NCBI GenBank assembly: GCA_002162915.1
Contig: MABB01000047.1
Coordinates: 1 to 6,584 of the forward strand
Source: Rhodospirillales bacterium 47_12_T64
GTDB taxonomy: Bacteria > Pseudomonadota > Alphaproteobacteria > Kiloniellales > Kiloniellaceae
DNA length: 6,584 nucleotides
Reading direction: 5' to 3'
The position numbers and the translations under genes were made by a program. The notes below the pieces were generated by a model. The model did no database searches. It was not told where the DNA came from and saw nothing but the letters and a program-made list of their open reading frames with translations. Of this stretch, positions 6,128 to 6,584 are shown one piece after another (the first letter of the stretch is position 1; every line of letters begins with the position of its first letter).

Positions 6128-6156
6128 GGCGAGGTTGAAATGACACAGCCACGCTT
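6127..6156 (+). promoter_or_regulatory. Candidate translational operator hairpin at the rplE start
   Basis: GCG (6129-6131) pairs with CGC (6152-6154), then an A/A mismatch (6132/6151), then GGTTG (6133-6137) pairs with CAGCC (6146-6150) with one G-U pair. Two further G-U pairs may extend it (6127-6128 with 6155-6156). The 8-base loop (6138-6145) contains the rplE ATG, and the ribosome binding site GAGG (6131-6134) is in the stem. In E. coli, S8 represses the spc operon by binding mRNA at the start of this same gene. The position matches, but I cannot show that S8 binds this structure. Confidence 0.35.
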
Positions 6157-6584
6157 CAAAGCACTTTACAACAGTGAAGTTAAAGACGCTCTTAAAGGCG
6201 AGTTTAACTACACTAATCCAATGCAGATACCAAAGCTCGAGAAAATCGTGCTTAATATGGGTGTTGGTAAAGCCGTGCTGGACACCAAAAAGGTGAAACA
6301 GGCAGCATCTGAACTCGAAGCTATCGCAGCTCAGAAGCCTGTTGTTACCCGTGCCAAGAAATCCATTGCGGGTTTCAAAGTTCGTGAAGACATGCCACTT
6401 GGCTGTAAGGTAACACTGCGCGGTGACCGCATGTATGAATTCCTCGATCGTCTTGTGACGATTGCTCTTCCACGTGTTCGTGATTTTCGCGGCGTGAAAG
6501 GCAATGCATTTGATGGCCTTGGCAATTATAACATGGGTCTCAAGGAGCAGATTGTGTTCCCGGAAATCGAATACGATCGCGTAG
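6140..6584 (+). CDS. rplE: 50S ribosomal protein L5 (partial, 3' end outside window)
   Basis: L5 binds 5S rRNA and forms part of the central protuberance of the 50S subunit, contacting the P-site tRNA and the 30S head. The frame is open from ATG at 6140 to the window edge, giving 148 residues plus one base of the next codon, about four fifths of the usual ~180. The family signature [13 protein letters not shown] is at residues 31-43, followed by [19 protein letters not shown] (65-83), [13 protein letters not shown] (93-105) and [18 protein letters not shown] (126-143). The ribosome binding site GAGG (6131-6134) is 5 bases before the ATG and may be held in a hairpin. In the spc operon rpsN and rpsH would be expected next, outside the window. 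Confidence 0.98.
   Translation, partial: MTQPRFKALYNSEVKDALKGEFNYTNPMQIPKLEKIVLNMGVGKAVLDTKKVKQAASELEAIAAQKPVVTRAKKSIAGFKVREDMPLGCKVTLRGDRMYEFLDRLVTIALPRVRDFRGVKGNAFDGLGNYNMGLKEQIVFPEIEYDRV

Noticed and set aside
1..6584. Search for mobile elements, CRISPR arrays, tRNA or other inserted genes
   Set aside because: Gene order is unbroken and gaps are under 30 bases apart from the tuf-rpsJ spacer, leaving no room for such elements.

Overview
This window is a stretch of the conserved tuf–S10–spc ribosomal protein cluster of a bacterium. All fifteen genes lie on the plus strand in the classical order: the 3' end of tuf, then rpsJ, rplC, rplD, rplW, rplB, rpsS, rplV, rpsC, rplP, rpmC, rpsQ, rplN, rplX, and most of rplE running off the right edge. 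The protein sequences look alphaproteobacterial. S10 carries the IEKFTV...[12 protein letters not shown] block, S3 ends in [26 protein letters not shown]3 has a C-terminal tail after VPFPAGL, and L23 has an N-terminal extension before the MYEIIRRP block. Base composition is moderate rather than the high GC of many members of the class. I would place it loosely among Rhodospirillales-like or marine Alphaproteobacteria, with low confidence in any genus.

Bases 1-188 are the C-terminal end of elongation factor Tu. Bases 189-345 are the only sizeable non-coding stretch. It holds a strong intrinsic terminator (209-255) just after tuf, then about 90 bases of S10 leader in which I find no convincing consensus promoter. 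Bases 346-5422 correspond to the S10 operon (rpsJ to rpsQ) and 5439-6584 to the start of the spc operon (rplN, rplX, rplE). The two run together with a gap of only 16 bases and no terminator between them.

The genes are packed almost without spacers. Four junctions share one base in a TAATG arrangement (rpsS/rplV, rplV/rpsC, rplP/rpmC, rplN/rplX) and one overlaps by four bases as ATGA (rplD/rplW). Most starts are preceded by a purine-rich Shine-Dalgarno sequence, usually embedded in the end of the upstream gene. This is the layout expected for translational coupling that keeps the ribosomal proteins in balance. L3, L4, L23, L2, L22, L16, L29, L14, L24 and L5 go to the large subunit; S10, S19, S3 and S17 go to the small one. 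EF-Tu brings aminoacyl-tRNA to the finished ribosome.

I see no mobile element, CRISPR array, RNA gene or foreign insertion, and no new system. The points most worth a second look are RNA-level structures: a hairpin that would hold the rplE start codon in its loop, where E. coli uses S8 feedback on the spc operon; a perfect 10-bp hairpin just before it; a set of mutually exclusive hairpins around the rpsC stop codon; and the terminator that separates tuf from rpsJ. At protein level, the conserved KGTG tip of the L4 loop appears to be one residue short.
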